DNA of 15,195 nucleotides from Sulfurovaceae bacterium (GCA_029933395.1 JAOZOG010000016.1:1-15195); one strand, 5' to 3'; positions 7,140 to 14,401 are shown, numbered from the stretch's first letter. Notes: generated by a model not told the origin, from the sequence alone. Translations and numbers: made by a program.

Positions 7140-7642
7140 TCAAAAAGAGACTCGGAGACGATCGCCATACCTTGATCACCACGGAGCACTATCCTTATCA
7201 CCTGCAAGTGAGCGGAGGGAAAAAGACTGCCGGCAGCCACAAGGCACTAATCGGCGTCGGCGGCAATATCGGAGATACACCCAGGCGCTTCGAGCATCTC
7301 TATTGGCTTCTGAAGCGCTCCAGGATGGTCACACTGGTCGAAACAGCACCTATCTATCGCAATCCCCCTTTTGGATATCTGGATCAGGCCGATTTCTACA
7401 ATACGCTTATCCTGCTGCAAACTTCTCTGACTCCCAGACAGCTCCTGCACTATCTGCTGCGAGTCGAGAGGCATTTCGGAAGAAAACGAAAGATCAAGGA
7501 TGGCCCAAGAACGCTGGATCTTGACATTATCTTTTATGACGATATCGGGATCGATACGGAGAGATTGAAGATACCTCATCCCGAATGGATGCACCGAAAC
7601 TCGGTCCTGATACCGCTGAAGTATATGAAAGGCAGAAGATGA
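7136..7642 (+). CDS. folK: 2-amino-4-hydroxy-6-hydroxymethyldihydropteridine pyrophosphokinase
   Basis: HPPK transfers pyrophosphate from ATP to 6-hydroxymethyl-7,8-dihydropterin, the step before dihydropteroate synthesis in folate production. The core begins at KALIGVGGNIGD (about 36-47). The family signature GPRTLDLDIIFY lies at 123-134 with the Mg-binding Asp pair, and PHPEWMHRNSVLIPL (147-161) closes the active site. The 168-residue protein has an N-terminal extension of about 35 residues before the core, common in Campylobacterota FolK as I remember it. The start is a TTG at 7136 overlapping the TGA of the preceding gene (TTGA), so it is probably translationally coupled; a later start would remove the extension. 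Its own TGA overlaps the flhF ATG in the same way. Its place next to flhF is conserved in the phylum. Confidence 0.93.
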   Translation: MIKKRLGDDRHTLITTEHYPYHLQVSGGKKTAGSHKALIGVGGNIGDTPRRFEHLYWLLKRSRMVTLVETAPIYRNPPFGYLDQADFYNTLILLQTSLTPRQLLHYLLRVERHFGRKRKIKDGPRTLDLDIIFYDDIGIDTERLKIPHPEWMHRNSVLIPLKYMKGRR

Positions 7643-8721
7643 TAAACGTAACGCTCGCAGCACCGACACCCAGGGAAGCCTACGAACTGGCCAGGGAGAA
7701 GTATGGAGAGGATTTTGTCCTGGTCTCTGCCAAGCAGATTCGCTACGAGGAGGAGGGAGGGGTCTTCTCCGAAATTACCATTTCAGTCTCCAAAGAGCGT
7801 TTTTTACAGCTTGATATGACAGAAGAAGATGAGAGTGATACTGAGCCCGAAGAGGGATTGATGGAGGAGCTCTCCCTGCTGCGAGAGCAGATCGCGATGA
7901 TGAAAGGTGACCTGCTCAGCCGGGAGGCTTCAGAGGAGACGCTGATAGAGAGAGTCAAGACACTTTTCAACGAGAAGGGTATCGCATTGGAGTGGCTCGA
8001 CAGTGTGCTCGAGCCGCTGATCGGATCGACAGTGGCAGAAGATGAGAAGCTTCTCGTGGCTTATCTGCTCGAAGAGATCGACGAGACACTTCAGGTCAGG
8101 AAAGAGGAGATCGTCGGTCAAAAAGTGATGATGTTCGTCGGTCCTACCGGAGTAGGGAAGACCACCACCATCGCCAAGCTGGCGGCACGCTATGCCTATA
8201 TGATGGAGAAACCCTACCGTGTGGCGCTTATCAATCTCGACAGTTACAAAGTCGGTGCCTTTGAGCAGCTGGCGCACTTCGCCGACATCATGCAGCTCAA
8301 GTATCTCACGGCTGCCAGTGTGGGAGAGTTCAGAGAGGTCTTCGCCGAGTTGAGTGACTACGATATCGTCCTTATCGATACTGCGGGAATGTCCCCGTAT
8401 GATACGGAGAAGCTCGTCAAAACTGTCGAATATCTCAGTTCGGATACCTCGCAGACGATCGAAGTGAGCCTGCTGATCGCTGCGACGGTCAAATATGAAG
8501 ATATCAAAGATATTCACGAGACTTTCTCGTTTCTCAATCTCGACAGTATCATCCTCAGTAAATTTGACGAGACCAAACACCTTGGAACCGTCTTGAGTTA
8601 TCTGCTCCTCCACCCCGTACCGCTGAGCTATTTCAGTATCGGGCAGGAGGTGCCCGATGATCTGGTCGTCGCGGACAAGGAGTATCTCCTGCAGCGTTTT
8701 ATCGGAGATCTTGATGCCTGA
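7639..8721 (+). CDS. flhF: FlhF, SRP-type GTPase for polar placement of flagella
   Basis: FlhF is a 360-residue SRP-family GTPase that sets the position, and in Campylobacter and Helicobacter the assembly, of polar flagella. The basic N-terminal region (about 1-55) starts TLAAPTPREAYELAREKYG and is followed by an acidic linker (61-75). The NG domain carries P-loop GPTGVGKTTT at 168-177, DSYKVGAFEQL at 201-211, DTAG at 247-250, the G4 element SKFDET at 307-312 and GQEVPDD at 335-341, all typical of FlhF and intact. The ATG at 7639 overlaps the folK stop. An in-frame ATG at 7585 would put 18 residues inside folK and is less likely. In H. pylori and C. jejuni flhG (ylxH), fliA, fliM and fliY follow; here none of these follows in the window and a SpoA-domain protein comes next. 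Whether this host is flagellated cannot be seen. Confidence 0.92.
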   Translation: MINVTLAAPTPREAYELAREKYGEDFVLVSAKQIRYEEEGGVFSEITISVSKERFLQLDMTEEDESDTEPEEGLMEELSLLREQIAMMKGDLLSREASEETLIERVKTLFNEKGIALEWLDSVLEPLIGSTVAEDEKLLVAYLLEEIDETLQVRKEEIVGQKVMMFVGPTGVGKTTTIAKLAARYAYMMEKPYRVALINLDSYKVGAFEQLAHFADIMQLKYLTAASVGEFREVFAELSDYDIVLIDTAGMSPYDTEKLVKTVEYLSSDTSQTIEVSLLIAATVKYEDIKDIHETFSFLNLDSIILSKFDETKHLGTVLSYLLLHPVPLSYFSIGQEVPDDLVVADKEYLLQRFIGDLDA

Positions 8722-9187
8722 AGTACAGGCGAGGCGACTGGTGGAGATGATGCGTGAGAGGCCGCCATCGACGACTCTGGAAGTCTGCCTCCCGCCTCTG
8801 AGCATCAAAAAAAGTACTCTGGAGAAGCTTGAGGAGGGTGATCTGCTGCTGCTGCCGATCGAAAAGATGGAAGTGCTGCTTCTCGGTGGGAACCGACAGG
8901 AAGTTGTCGCAAGAGCGCTGTATGGTCTGCAGGATGAGACCCCTTCAGTATTGATCCTCCCGGAAGAGAAAAGTGGCCCCAATCCGATTGATACTAAAAA
9001 ATATAATAAATTGAAGATTGTTGTTGGAAGTGTTGAACAGAAGAGGATAGAGGAGGGGAAAATCCTTCCTCTGCAGCGCATAGAGATGCAGGACGCGGCA
9101 CTCTACAGGGACGACAGATTGATCGCTTATGCACGGTTGCAGCATCATCATAGGCAGCTTGCATTGCATATCGAAGAGGTGAAGTAG
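8714..9187 (+). CDS. Small tandem SpoA-domain protein (FliM/FliN/HrcQ-like)
   Basis: This 157-residue protein appears to consist of two SpoA (surface presentation of antigens) modules, the fold that builds flagellar and type III secretion C-rings. Module 1 (about 21-72) reads LEVCLPP, then LEKLEEGDLLLLP and VVARALYG. Module 2 (about 99-156) reads KLKIVVGSVEQ, EEGKILPL, ALYRDDRLIAYARL and LALHIEEV, matching the SpoA pattern of GDvi-L, ngk-iA-G and l-vrIte. Module 2 is the better match; the usual Gly after iA is Tyr139. There is no N-terminal CheC-like or FliM-like domain and no EIDAL-type CheY-binding peptide. The ATG at 8714 overlaps the end of flhF by eight bases, and the TAG at 9185-9187 overlaps the mnmA GTG by one, so it is co-translated between them. 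The call is by eye; a structure prediction would settle it. Confidence 0.6.
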   Translation: MPEVQARRLVEMMRERPPSTTLEVCLPPLSIKKSTLEKLEEGDLLLLPIEKMEVLLLGGNRQEVVARALYGLQDETPSVLILPEEKSGPNPIDTKKYNKLKIVVGSVEQKRIEEGKILPLQRIEMQDAALYRDDRLIAYARLQHHHRQLALHIEEVK

Positions 9188-10206
9188 TGGCAAACAGAGT
9201 TTTGGTCGGCTTGAGCGGCGGTGTTGATTCGACGGTGACGGCGATCCTCCTCCAAAAAGAGGGGTACGAGGTCGAAGGCGTCTATATGAAGCTCCACGAC
9301 AAAGAGGGCTACCACGAAGCCAATTTCGCCAGAGCCAAACGTGTCGCTGACTATCTGGGTATCAGGATTCATTTCCTTGATCTAGGAGAGGATTTCAAGC
9401 GGGAAGTCTACGACTATTTCGTCGAGAGCTACAAAGAGGGCCTGACCCCTAATCCCTGCGTCATGTGCAACCGCACGATCAAGTTCGGAAAACTGGTCGA
9501 TTTCGCTGATGAGATTGGCGCTGATCTGGTCTCGACCGGGCACTATGTCAAATGTGACGGAAACTTCATCTATATGGCCAGAGACAAGAGCAAAGATCAG
9601 AGCTACTTCCTCTGCGAGATCAAAAAAGAGGTGCTCCCCAGACTGATCTTTCCTCTGGGCGAATGGCTCAAAGAAGACGTCAAAGCCTTCGCCGCCGATA
9701 TCCCCGTACTGCAGGATATCGCTGTCCAGAAAGAGAGCTCCGAAATCTGTTTCGTGGAGAATGACTACACCGAGATCCTCGAAAAGCATATGGATATCGA
9801 CCTCGAAGGCGAAACGGTCGATACCGAAGGCAATGTCGTCGGCAACCATAAGGGCTATATGCACTACACCATCGGAAAGCGGAGAGGCTTCTTCGTCAAC
9901 GGCGCCCACGATCCCCACTACGTCATCGGTATCAAACCCGAAGCAAACCAGATCGTCGTAGGTACACGCGAAAAACTTGAAGAGACTGCGTTTGAAGTCA
10001 AGCAGATCAATCTTTTTGAACCATTAAACAATTTTCACTGTGACGTCAAAGTCCGCTACCGTACGACCGCCATCCCTGCTGCGGTGAAAATCGAGGGGGA
10101 TAGAGGGAGTGTCAGGCTGGAAAGACCGGTTTTCGGGCTGGCCAAAGGCCAAATTGCCGCTTTTTATGACGGAGAGAGACTGCTTGGGGGCGGGGTGATC
10201 TGTTGA
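9187..10206 (+). CDS. mnmA: tRNA-uridine 2-sulfurtransferase MnmA
   Basis: MnmA (TrmU), 339 residues, adenylates and thiolates U34 of tRNAs for Lys, Glu and Gln, giving the s2U wobble base. The PP-loop ATPase motif SGGVDS is at 10-15. The two catalytic cysteines are Cys91 in NPCVMC, which carries the tRNA-C2 disulfide chemistry, and Cys188 in EICF, which accepts the persulfide. The GHY tRNA-contact region is at 118-120, and the C-terminal beta-barrel includes YTIGKRRG. Nothing is missing and the length is a little under the E. coli enzyme (about 370). The start is GTG, overlapping the last base of the SpoA gene's stop. It is the last gene of the aroQ operon. In C. jejuni trmU (Cj0053c) lies not far beyond the fliM-fliY block, consistent with loss of the genes between. 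Confidence 0.96.
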   Translation: MANRVLVGLSGGVDSTVTAILLQKEGYEVEGVYMKLHDKEGYHEANFARAKRVADYLGIRIHFLDLGEDFKREVYDYFVESYKEGLTPNPCVMCNRTIKFGKLVDFADEIGADLVSTGHYVKCDGNFIYMARDKSKDQSYFLCEIKKEVLPRLIFPLGEWLKEDVKAFAADIPVLQDIAVQKESSEICFVENDYTEILEKHMDIDLEGETVDTEGNVVGNHKGYMHYTIGKRRGFFVNGAHDPHYVIGIKPEANQIVVGTREKLEETAFEVKQINLFEPLNNFHCDVKVRYRTTAIPAAVKIEGDRGSVRLERPVFGLAKGQIAAFYDGERLLGGGVIC

Positions 10207-10218
10207 GGGTGATTTGTC

Positions 10219-10257
10219 ACTTTTTGCTTACGTAGCGCGCAAGACTACCCAAAAAGT
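10219..10257. repeat. Two-step inverted repeat after mnmA
   Basis: ACTTTTTG (10219-10226) and CAAAAAGT (10250-10257) are exact inverted arms enclosing a second short pair, GTAG (10232-10235) and CTAC (10245-10248). The outer arms give T-rich and A-rich flanks on either strand. It is not a textbook terminator because the inner stem is only four bases, but it lies where the mnmA operon should end. The rest of the gap 10207-10345 is A+T-rich promoter sequence. Confidence 0.35.
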
Positions 10258-10309
10258 TATCAAATTAATTAATATCAATCATAGAAACTGAATCCAACCC
10301 CCTTTATGG

Positions 10310-10315
10310 TAAAAT
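10310..10315 (+). promoter_or_regulatory. -10 promoter element for the hydrolase-murF pair
   Basis: TAAAAT, preceded by ATGG, lies about 30 bases before the ATG at 10346, with no clear -35 but an A+T-rich stretch (10257-10285) upstream. It is followed at once by ACCCAAATTTATT (10316-10328), identical to the 13 bases downstream of the aroQ -10. Confidence 0.5.
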
Positions 10316-10345
10316 ACCCAAATTTATTCTACGGTACGGCGGTCT

Positions 10346-11077
10346 ATGGCATCACGGGAAATTACTTATAATAACAATCGTTTCGAACTCAGTTATGAGC
10401 TTGTCAATCCATCACAAAAAGAGGTCTTACTTGTCCTGCATGGATGGGGAAGCAACAAAGAGATCATGATGCAGGCATTTGCCGGGACCTTGCCTGGGTA
10501 CAGGCATCTCTATCTCGATATGCCGGGATTTGGAAAAAGCAGTAACGATGTGGTATTGCAAACCGGAGACTATGCCCAGATCGTGAGGCTCTTTCTGGAT
10601 TCGATGGGTATCGAAGCGAAGATCGTGATGGGGCACTCTTTTGGGGGGAAGGTGGCGACGCTGTTGAATCCTCCCTGCTTGGTGCTGCTCTCCTCGTCGG
10701 GTATACTGGTACCCAAGCCTTTGAGTATACGGGCGAAGATCGCTTTTTTCAAACTTTTCAAATCGCTGGGGTTGCAGAAACTCCGACATCTCTTTGTCAG
10801 CGACGATGCCAAAGGAATGAGTCAGGCAATGTACGAAACTTTCAAAAATGTCGTCAATGAACCGTTTGAAGAGAATTTCTCGAACTATACCGGAAAGGCT
10901 CTGCTCTTCTGGGGCAAAGAGGATACTGCTACACCGCTCTGGACGGCCGAAAAGATTCACGCAATGATACCGGGAAGTGAACTCTATCCACTGGAGGGAG
11001 ACCACTTCTTCTTTCTCAAGCACAGTGTTTTCATCGCTCAGACTATCTCCAAAACCTGCAAGGAAACAGACCAATGA
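10346..11077 (+). CDS. Alpha/beta hydrolase fold protein
   Basis: This 243-residue hydrolase has an intact catalytic triad. The oxyanion-hole motif HGWG is at 32-35, the nucleophile Ser98 in GHSFGG, the acid Asp193 in WGKEDTATP and the His220 in EGDHFFF. DMPGFGKS (58-65) is the usual loop of the fold. The cap region (about 120-180) is helical. The substrate is unknown; the size resembles BioH/MenH-type esterases, but no residue points to a specific one. The stop overlaps the murF ATG (ATGA at 11074-11077), and the pairing of a hydrolase with murF is also found in C. jejuni (Cj0796c-Cj0795c as I recall), which suggests a cell-envelope connection. The start has only a weak ribosome site, GGCGG, about five bases ahead. 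Confidence 0.88.
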   Translation: MASREITYNNNRFELSYELVNPSQKEVLLVLHGWGSNKEIMMQAFAGTLPGYRHLYLDMPGFGKSSNDVVLQTGDYAQIVRLFLDSMGIEAKIVMGHSFGGKVATLLNPPCLVLLSSSGILVPKPLSIRAKIAFFKLFKSLGLQKLRHLFVSDDAKGMSQAMYETFKNVVNEPFEENFSNYTGKALLFWGKEDTATPLWTAEKIHAMIPGSELYPLEGDHFFFLKHSVFIAQTISKTCKETDQ

Positions 11078-12489
11078 TTATACTCAATACCATCGCCTAT
11101 CTCCTCTTCATCGGAATGACGGGATACTACTTCATCACCAATCTTCAGTGGTACAGCTACCGCCTCGAGCGCGTCATCTTTCACCATACGAAAACCTGGT
11201 GGCACTTTGTCTATTTCCTGATCCCTTTTGTCCTTTATGAGTTGACAAGCGCGTTGAGTGATGGGAAATATGGCTTTGTGATCGTACTGCTCTATCTGCC
11301 GCTCTTTGTTTACTGGGTCAAGGGGTTGGATAAGAAGCTGGTCTTTACCGGCAGGGTCAAGCGCTTTTTTGCGGCACTCTTTTTCTTTGCACTCTTTATC
11401 GCTTTTGTATTCAATTTTTATTCTGTCTTTATTCCGATTATGCTGGCCTATGCCGCGTCATTGATGATCGAAAAAATGCTCTTCGAAGGCTTCAAACGCA
11501 AGGCTGAAAAGAGACTTGAATCGATGCGTGATATGATCGTCGTGGGTGTGACTGCCAGCTATGGCAAAACCAGTATCAAAAACTTCATCGCGCACCTGCT
11601 GAAGAAGAGATATAAAGTTTACGCCACACCACGTTCGGTCAATACCTTCGGCGGTGTTCTTAAAGATATCAATGAAGACCTCCCGGATGATACTGAAGTC
11701 TACGTCGTAGAGATGGGTGCGAGAGGAGAGGGGGATATTGCAGAGATCGCTACCTTCGTCAATCCGCACTATGCCGTCGTCGGCAAAATTGGTCCGGCGC
11801 ATATAGAATACTTCCGTACACTGGAGAATATCCGAAACACCAAGATGGAGATCCTCAAAAGTGAGCGCCTTAAAGAGGCCTGGGTCGATCAGAGTGCCAA
11901 AATCAAACCAACCGGGCATATCCATATGTTTGGGCAGGATGTCAAGGATGTCAAGGCGACACTGGAGAGTACGAGTTTCACACTGGATGGTGTACGCTAC
12001 CACGCTTCGATCCTGGGTGCCTTCAATGCGATGAACCTTGCTGCCGCGGTAAAAGTCGCCAAAGCACTGGGGCTGAGTGACGAAGAGATACAGGAGGGAC
12101 TGCAGACCCTCGAGCCGGTACCCCACCGTCTTCAACGAATCGATGCAGGCGGCAAAGTGATTCTCGATGACAGCTTCAATGGCAACATTGACGGGATGCT
12201 GGCCTCCTTCGAACTGGCAGCGACCTATCCGGGCCGCAAAGTCATCATCACCCCGGGCCTGGTGGAGGCAGACGAGTCGCTCAATATTCAGGTGGCGAAG
12301 CGGGCCAATGAGGTCTTCGATCTGGTTATCGTGACAGGTGATCTCAACTACGCGATTTTCAAAGAGTATATCGATCCCGACAAACTCCGAAAGCTCAGTA
12401 GCAAGGATAAGATGGAGGAGATGCTTGTCACGGAAACCGTGGCGGGAGATTTGATCCTATTTGCCAATGACGCACCGAGTTTTATTTAG
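11074..12489 (+). CDS. murF: MurF-type Mur ligase with membrane-spanning N-terminus
   Basis: This 471-residue Mur ligase should add D-Ala-D-Ala to UDP-MurNAc-tripeptide, the last cytoplasmic step of peptidoglycan precursor synthesis. The ATP loop GVTASYGKTS lies at 158-167. It is followed by NTFGG, VVEMGARGEGDI, the FNAMNLAAA helix start and the Mur ligase C-terminal signature PVPHRLQRI with DDSFNGN. The first 135 residues hold about four hydrophobic segments (near 4-24, 43-60, 67-82 and 99-131) instead of the usual soluble UMT-binding domain of MurF; similar membrane-fused MurF proteins occur in Campylobacterota. The family call rests on the catalytic and C-terminal parts; a MurT-like or other Mur ligase role is less likely given the hydrolase-murF pairing. 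It overlaps the hydrolase by four bases. No clear terminator follows. Confidence 0.85.
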   Translation: MIILNTIAYLLFIGMTGYYFITNLQWYSYRLERVIFHHTKTWWHFVYFLIPFVLYELTSALSDGKYGFVIVLLYLPLFVYWVKGLDKKLVFTGRVKRFFAALFFFALFIAFVFNFYSVFIPIMLAYAASLMIEKMLFEGFKRKAEKRLESMRDMIVVGVTASYGKTSIKNFIAHLLKKRYKVYATPRSVNTFGGVLKDINEDLPDDTEVYVVEMGARGEGDIAEIATFVNPHYAVVGKIGPAHIEYFRTLENIRNTKMEILKSERLKEAWVDQSAKIKPTGHIHMFGQDVKDVKATLESTSFTLDGVRYHASILGAFNAMNLAAAVKVAKALGLSDEEIQEGLQTLEPVPHRLQRIDAGGKVILDDSFNGNIDGMLASFELAATYPGRKVIITPGLVEADESLNIQVAKRANEVFDLVIVTGDLNYAIFKEYIDPDKLRKLSSKDKMEEMLVTETVAGDLILFANDAPSFI

Positions 12490-12587
12490 TTCCTCGTGAT
12501 TATCACCAACTCCAAAACTCGCTGTATCCAAAACTGTCAAGACGATAGCCGCAACAAATAAAAGCGTTATATCTTTTACCTCCCTAT

Positions 12588-12602
12588 CCCTCACTATGAG
12601 GG
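12588..12602. repeat. Short perfect hairpin downstream of murF
   Basis: CCCTCA (12588-12593) and TGAGGG (12597-12602) form a 6-bp stem with a 3-base loop. No T-run follows on the plus strand, so a terminator role is doubtful. It lies just upstream of the insertion-sequence remnant. Confidence 0.25.
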
Positions 12603-12643
12603 CAATATACACTCTCTATAGCACCTATTTCTATCCCCCACTC

Positions 12644-12809
12644 ATCGATGCAACGCTTGTAATGGCGCATAAGAGAAGGGGGAACGCTTGAAGGTGCTGT
12701 CTTTCATTCCGACAGGGGCAGTCAGTATGCTTCGAAGGAATATAGGGAACTGTTGAAAAGTACCATAGGGGGGGTTGACAGATCACTGAAGTTTAGGTGT
12801 GAAAGTTGA
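12644..12809 (+). pseudogene. IS3-family transposase (OrfB) remnant, frameshifted
   Basis: Conceptual translation of 12666-12749 gives a stretch containing EGAVFHSDRGSQYASKEYR, the hallmark around the second Asp of the IS3-family DDE integrase core. Just upstream, in a different frame (12644-12682), lies IDATLVMAHKRRG, which resembles the segment preceding that motif in OrfB proteins, so a frameshift separates the two near 12680. The frame closes at a TGA (12807-12809), and the catalytic Glu region and both ends of the element are absent; residues after about 12755 no longer look like transposase. No terminal inverted repeats or target duplication were found. This is a decayed fragment in the 373-base gap 12490-12862, which otherwise holds no gene. 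Confidence 0.8.
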
Positions 12810-12862
12810 GTAGGGATATTGTTTTGAGATAAGCGATTGCGATTTGGCGGTTTGCATCCACC

Positions 12863-13636
12863 CTACCTGCCATTTCCTTTCTTGAGCAGATCGACCAATC
12901 TCCAGTCGGGCTCTTCATCTACACCCGGGAAACCATCCAGCAGTTCCTGGGGTTGGAATTTTGGTTTGTAGGCAAAGGCTTTGCATCCCTCGACCCAGTA
13001 ACCCAGGTAGATCCACTCCAGATCAAGGATATCGGCCAGATTGATCTGATAGAGCAGGGAGTAGGTTCCCAGTGAGAGTTTGGCGTAGTCGGGATCGTAG
13101 TAGAAATAGATCGAGGAGATGCCGTCTTCGAGCACATCGATCAGGTCGACACCGATCAGCTTCTGGTCCCGGATATAGAGTACCTCTTTTCCGAAATCCT
13201 GTGCGCCATCCACGAAATTTTCATAATATTCTCTCTGGGAAATCTCCCGGAAATTCCAGTCATCTTTGTTGTGCTTGTAGGCATGATATTTGTTGTAGAG
13301 ATCGATATGGGCTTGTGTGAGGGAGGGTTCCTGGACGATGATCTTGGTCTCTTTATTGCGTTTGATAGACCGGCGCTGCGATTTTGTATATTGATATTCA
13401 TTAACATTAATTCGTATACTTTTACACTCGTTACACCCCTTGCAGATAGGGTGAAAATAGTACTTTCCGAAACGCCGCCATCCGCGCCTGATGACAGCAG
13501 TAGCGAATGCTTTGCTTGCATCCTGTACATACTTGTAATACATTCTCACTGATTTTCCAGGCAGGTAGGCACAGTCGTAATCAAGCATGGAAAAGTCAGT
13601 TGACGGCGGGTTGAGCAGGTCCTGTTTTTTGTTCAT
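12863..13636 (-). CDS. bpt: Aspartate/glutamate leucyltransferase (Bpt), arginyltransferase family
   Basis: This 257-residue aminoacyl-tRNA-protein transferase is expected to move leucine from Leu-tRNA to proteins with N-terminal Asp or Glu, marking them for ClpS-ClpAP degradation by the bacterial N-end rule. The N-terminal ATE domain shows Cys22 in DCAYLPGK, then RRGWRRFG (51-58) and a cysteine cluster C65, C68, C71 in HPICKGCNEC. The C-terminal GNAT-like domain contains YFYYDP and SLGTYSLLYQI, typical of the family. The length matches the bacterial Bpt group (about 235-260). There is no ribosome site before the ATG and a -10-like box ends only seven bases upstream, so a leaderless message is possible. 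The gene is divergent from the methyltransferase. Confidence 0.92.
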   Translation of the reverse strand: MNKKQDLLNPPSTDFSMLDYDCAYLPGKSVRMYYKYVQDASKAFATAVIRRGWRRFGKYYFHPICKGCNECKSIRINVNEYQYTKSQRRSIKRNKETKIIVQEPSLTQAHIDLYNKYHAYKHNKDDWNFREISQREYYENFVDGAQDFGKEVLYIRDQKLIGVDLIDVLEDGISSIYFYYDPDYAKLSLGTYSLLYQINLADILDLEWIYLGYWVEGCKAFAYKPKFQPQELLDGFPGVDEEPDWRLVDLLKKGNGR

Positions 13637-13643
13637 AATTGCG

Positions 13644-13649
13644 ATTTTA
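13644..13649 (-). promoter_or_regulatory. -10 element for bpt, possibly leaderless
   Basis: On the minus strand this reads TAAAAT preceded by GGG. Only seven bases separate it from the bpt ATG, which would put the transcription start on or next to the start codon. A more distal promoter cannot be ruled out. Confidence 0.35.
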
Positions 13650-13660
13650 CCCTAATTAGA

Positions 13661-13666
13661 TAAAAT
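13661..13666 (+). promoter_or_regulatory. -10 element for the methyltransferase gene
   Basis: TAAAAT preceded by AGA, 33 bases before the ATG at 13699, predicts a start near 13673. AAGG at 13689-13692 is the ribosome site. The box is only 12 bases from the opposing bpt -10, so the two promoters probably compete for polymerase. Confidence 0.45.
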
Positions 13667-13698
13667 ACGATGTTTGATACCGGAAATCAAGGTTTTCT

Positions 13699-14397
13699 AT
13701 GTTTCTCTATCAGCCGTCAGGCGGCTATCGCTATAACAGCGACTCCATCTTTTTGTATGATTTTGCCGCCTCTTTCAAGCCCAGAGGAAAGCTTCTGGAT
13801 GTGGGGTGCGGTGTGGGTATCCTCTCTCTGCTGTTGAGCCGTGATTTTGCCTTGGAGGCGACGATCATCGACAAACAGGAGAGGATGCTGGCATATGCCA
13901 GGCACAATTTTCAGCTCAATGGTTTGCCGGTCGAGGTGCATTTGGGGGATTTTCTCACTTTTGAAAGTGGCAATCGATTCGATATGGTGATCTCCAATCC
14001 TCCTTTTTATGACAGTGAAGTGACACAGAGCGAAGATGAGCATCTTAATATCGCCCGTTATGCCCATCATCTCCCTTTTGATGCGTTTGTGCAGAAAGTC
14101 AAACGTGTATTGAAGCCGCGGGGACGGTTCGTGTTTTGTTATGATGCCAAACAGATCGACAGGGTCTTGAGTAGTTTGAAATTAAATAATATCAACCCCG
14201 AAGTAGTTCGTTTTGTTCACCCAAAAATCGACCGGAATGCCAAGTTGGTATTGGTCGCCGCGAGAATGAATTCACGATCGATGACCAGGATCATGCCACC
14301 GCTGGTTGTTTTCAATGAGGAGAGCCACTATTTGCCCGAAGCCCAAAAGGCTTTCGAGAGAGCAGGGACACACAGTATCAAGGGTGAATGGGATTGA
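13699..14397 (+). CDS. Class I SAM-dependent N6-adenine methyltransferase, TrmN6 (YfiC)-like
   Basis: This 232-residue methyltransferase has the SAM-binding motif I LLDVGCGVGILSLLL at 32-46 and the target-amino motif IV NPPFY at 100-104, characteristic of enzymes that methylate exocyclic amines. The opening FLYQPSGGYRYNSDSIFL (residues 2-19) matches the YfiC/TrmN6 group, which makes m6A37 in tRNA1(Val). Other members of the fold methylate rRNA or protein, and HemK/PrmC also has NPPY, so tRNA specificity is inferred from the N-terminus and size. The post-motif region KRVLKPRGRFVFCY is the usual motif VI-like strand. The ATG has AAGG six bases ahead. It is divergent from bpt and followed by a 271-base gap. 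Confidence 0.88.
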   Translation: MFLYQPSGGYRYNSDSIFLYDFAASFKPRGKLLDVGCGVGILSLLLSRDFALEATIIDKQERMLAYARHNFQLNGLPVEVHLGDFLTFESGNRFDMVISNPPFYDSEVTQSEDEHLNIARYAHHLPFDAFVQKVKRVLKPRGRFVFCYDAKQIDRVLSSLKLNNINPEVVRFVHPKIDRNAKLVLVAARMNSRSMTRIMPPLVVFNEESHYLPEAQKAFERAGTHSIKGEWD

Positions 14398-14401
14398 CTA
14401 T

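Noticed and set aside
10215..10229. TGTCAC...TTGCTT after mnmA looked like a sigma-54 promoter
   Set aside because: The spacing between the GT and GC elements is eight, not ten bases, and the GG dinucleotide is missing.
10257..10285. A+T-rich partial palindrome ATTAATTAAT as a Fur- or NikR-type operator
   Set aside because: Only the central ten bases are symmetric; the flanks do not fit a Fur or NikR box. It is more likely plain upstream A+T-rich promoter sequence.
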